NCBI GenBank assembly: GCA_963767635.1
Contig: CAVYEM010000001.1
Location: 2,232,001 to 2,296,000 of the forward strand
Reading direction: 5' to 3'
Origin: CAVYEM01 sp963767635
GTDB taxonomy: Bacteria > Vulcanimicrobiota > Vulcanimicrobiia > Vulcanimicrobiales > Vulcanimicrobiaceae
Length of the DNA: 64,000 nucleotides
This document shows, piece by piece, positions 63,363 to 64,000 of the stretch. Numbering within the stretch: position 1 is the first letter of the stretch; each line of letters begins with the position of its first letter. A model generated the notes under the pieces. It did not search any database and had not been told where the DNA came from. It was given only the letters and a program-made list of their open reading frames with translations. A program made the translations under genes and the position numbers.

Positions 63363-64000
63363 ATTACAAGGATTACTATCAAGTCCTTGGCATTCCGAAA
63401 AACGCGGCCGATAAAGACATCAAGTCGGCGTACCGCAAGCTCGCGCGCAAGTGGCATCCGGACGCGAACCCGAACAATCAACAAGAGTCCGAGGATCGCT
63501 TCAAAGAGATTCAAGAAGCGTACGAAGTGCTCGGCGATCCGGAAAAACGCCGCAAATACGACATGCTCGGCAGCAACTGGCAGCAGGCGGCTCAACAAGC
63601 CGAGCAGCAGCGCCGCTATCGCAACCAGCAAAACGAAACCTTCAACTTCAACTTCAACGATTTGGGCTCGGGCGGCGGAGCCGGCGCAGCCAGCGGTTTC
63701 TCGGATTTTTTCGACATGTTCTTTTCCGGAATCGGACGGCGTAATACCGCGCAAAGCACCGGCTTCGCGCAGCGCGGGCAGGATCTAGAAACGACGATCG
63801 AACTCACGCTGCGCGACGTCTACGACGGCGGCAAAAAATCGGTGTCGCTGCAAGTCGAAGACGTGTGTCAGCGATGCCGGGGCACAGGAACGGATCGCGG
63901 CAATTTGTGCTTGCAGTGCCACGGCACCGGCCGTCTTATCTCCACGAAGAAATTTGAAGTAACGATCCCCAAGGGCATCGCCGAGGGCCAGCGCATTCGC
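63359..64000 (+). CDS. dnaJ: Chaperone DnaJ (3' end outside the window)
   Basis: 214 codons are visible. J domain with KDYYQVLGIPKNAADKDIKS, HPD in LARKWHPDANPNN, then a Gln/Asn-rich stretch and a short Gly/Phe region (FNFNFNDLGSGGGAG). The zinc-binding part has only two CxxCxGxG motifs (CQRCRGTG and CLQCHGTG) rather than four, followed directly by KKFEVTIPKGIAEGQRIR. A short zinc finger is unusual and may alter substrate handling. It overlaps grpE by four bases. Confidence 0.93.
   Translation, partial: MNYKDYYQVLGIPKNAADKDIKSAYRKLARKWHPDANPNNQQESEDRFKEIQEAYEVLGDPEKRRKYDMLGSNWQQAAQQAEQQRRYRNQQNETFNFNFNDLGSGGGAGAASGFSDFFDMFFSGIGRRNTAQSTGFAQRGQDLETTIELTLRDVYDGGKKSVSLQVEDVCQRCRGTGTDRGNLCLQCHGTGRLISTKKFEVTIPKGIAEGQRIR

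Overview
The window is about 64 kb of high-GC chromosomal DNA from a bacterium. It holds dense housekeeping genes on both strands, one accessory pocket rich in repeats (about 15.9-18.7 kb), and no phage, plasmid, insertion-sequence or rRNA genes. An outer membrane is implied by a TolC-type channel with adaptor and split MacB-like transporter, a family-9 (heptosyltransferase-like) glycosyltransferase and many exported proteins. Menaquinone is made by the futalosine route (mqnE-mqnA-mqnC). Glycyl-tRNA synthetase is the single-chain type, ribonuclease J is present, and rpoD lies next to dnaG. Together these suggest an uncultured deep-branching diderm. The Eremiobacterota (WPS-2) or Armatimonadota neighbourhood is my best guess, but it is inferred from gene style alone; there is no rRNA to prove it.

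Layout. 0-7.9 kb: secreted unknown proteins, rpoD and dnaG, a dNTPase-like HD protein, an aminotransferase and a small periplasmic protein. 8-12 kb: pyruvate phosphate dikinase and glycyl-tRNA synthetase. 12-15.9 kb: a candidate PD-(D/E)XK nuclease, a glyoxalase-fold protein, an ABC-type ATPase, CsaA, a cupin and a methyltransferase. 15.9-18.7 kb: two intact members and one remnant of a secreted protein family, with hairpins, a 24-bp tandem repeat, dispersed copies of the rlmN 3' end and a tRNA-like stretch. 18.7-26.3 kb: rlmN, family-4 uracil-DNA glycosylase, a YbjQ protein, GT9, membrane proteins, prfB with its programmed frameshift, and a protein with a candidate self-cleaving domain. 26.3-38.3 kb: secA, a GAF histidine kinase, a lipoprotein, a cell-envelope run (polysaccharide deacetylase, LytR-CpsA-Psr protein, RimO, YajQ, RodZ-like) and mnmA. 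38.3-47.7 kb: a secreted propeller, an HTH protein, the menaquinone operon, a PAP2 phosphatase, ftsK and an isocitrate-dehydrogenase-family protein. 47.6-60.6 kb: an amidase, an ECF sigma factor with a membrane partner, ribonuclease J, a MacAB-TolC-like export operon and HtrA. 60.8-64 kb: dnaK-grpE-dnaJ, with dnaJ cut by the window end.

The most striking signal is at the level of the sequence itself. Eight housekeeping-type genes (ppdK, the LytR-type gene, rimO, yajQ, ftsK, grpE, an amidase and a glyoxalase-fold gene) carry one-base indels that break the frame. Ten of the eleven breaks fall within or next to an AGCT or AG-N-CT. In six of them, removing the single base between AG and CT restores the conserved protein or a sensible stop. 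This looks like a motif-specific sequence artefact, possibly caused by a modified AGCT, rather than decay of genes. In contrast, the prfB frame break has all the marks of a genuine programmed +1 frameshift.
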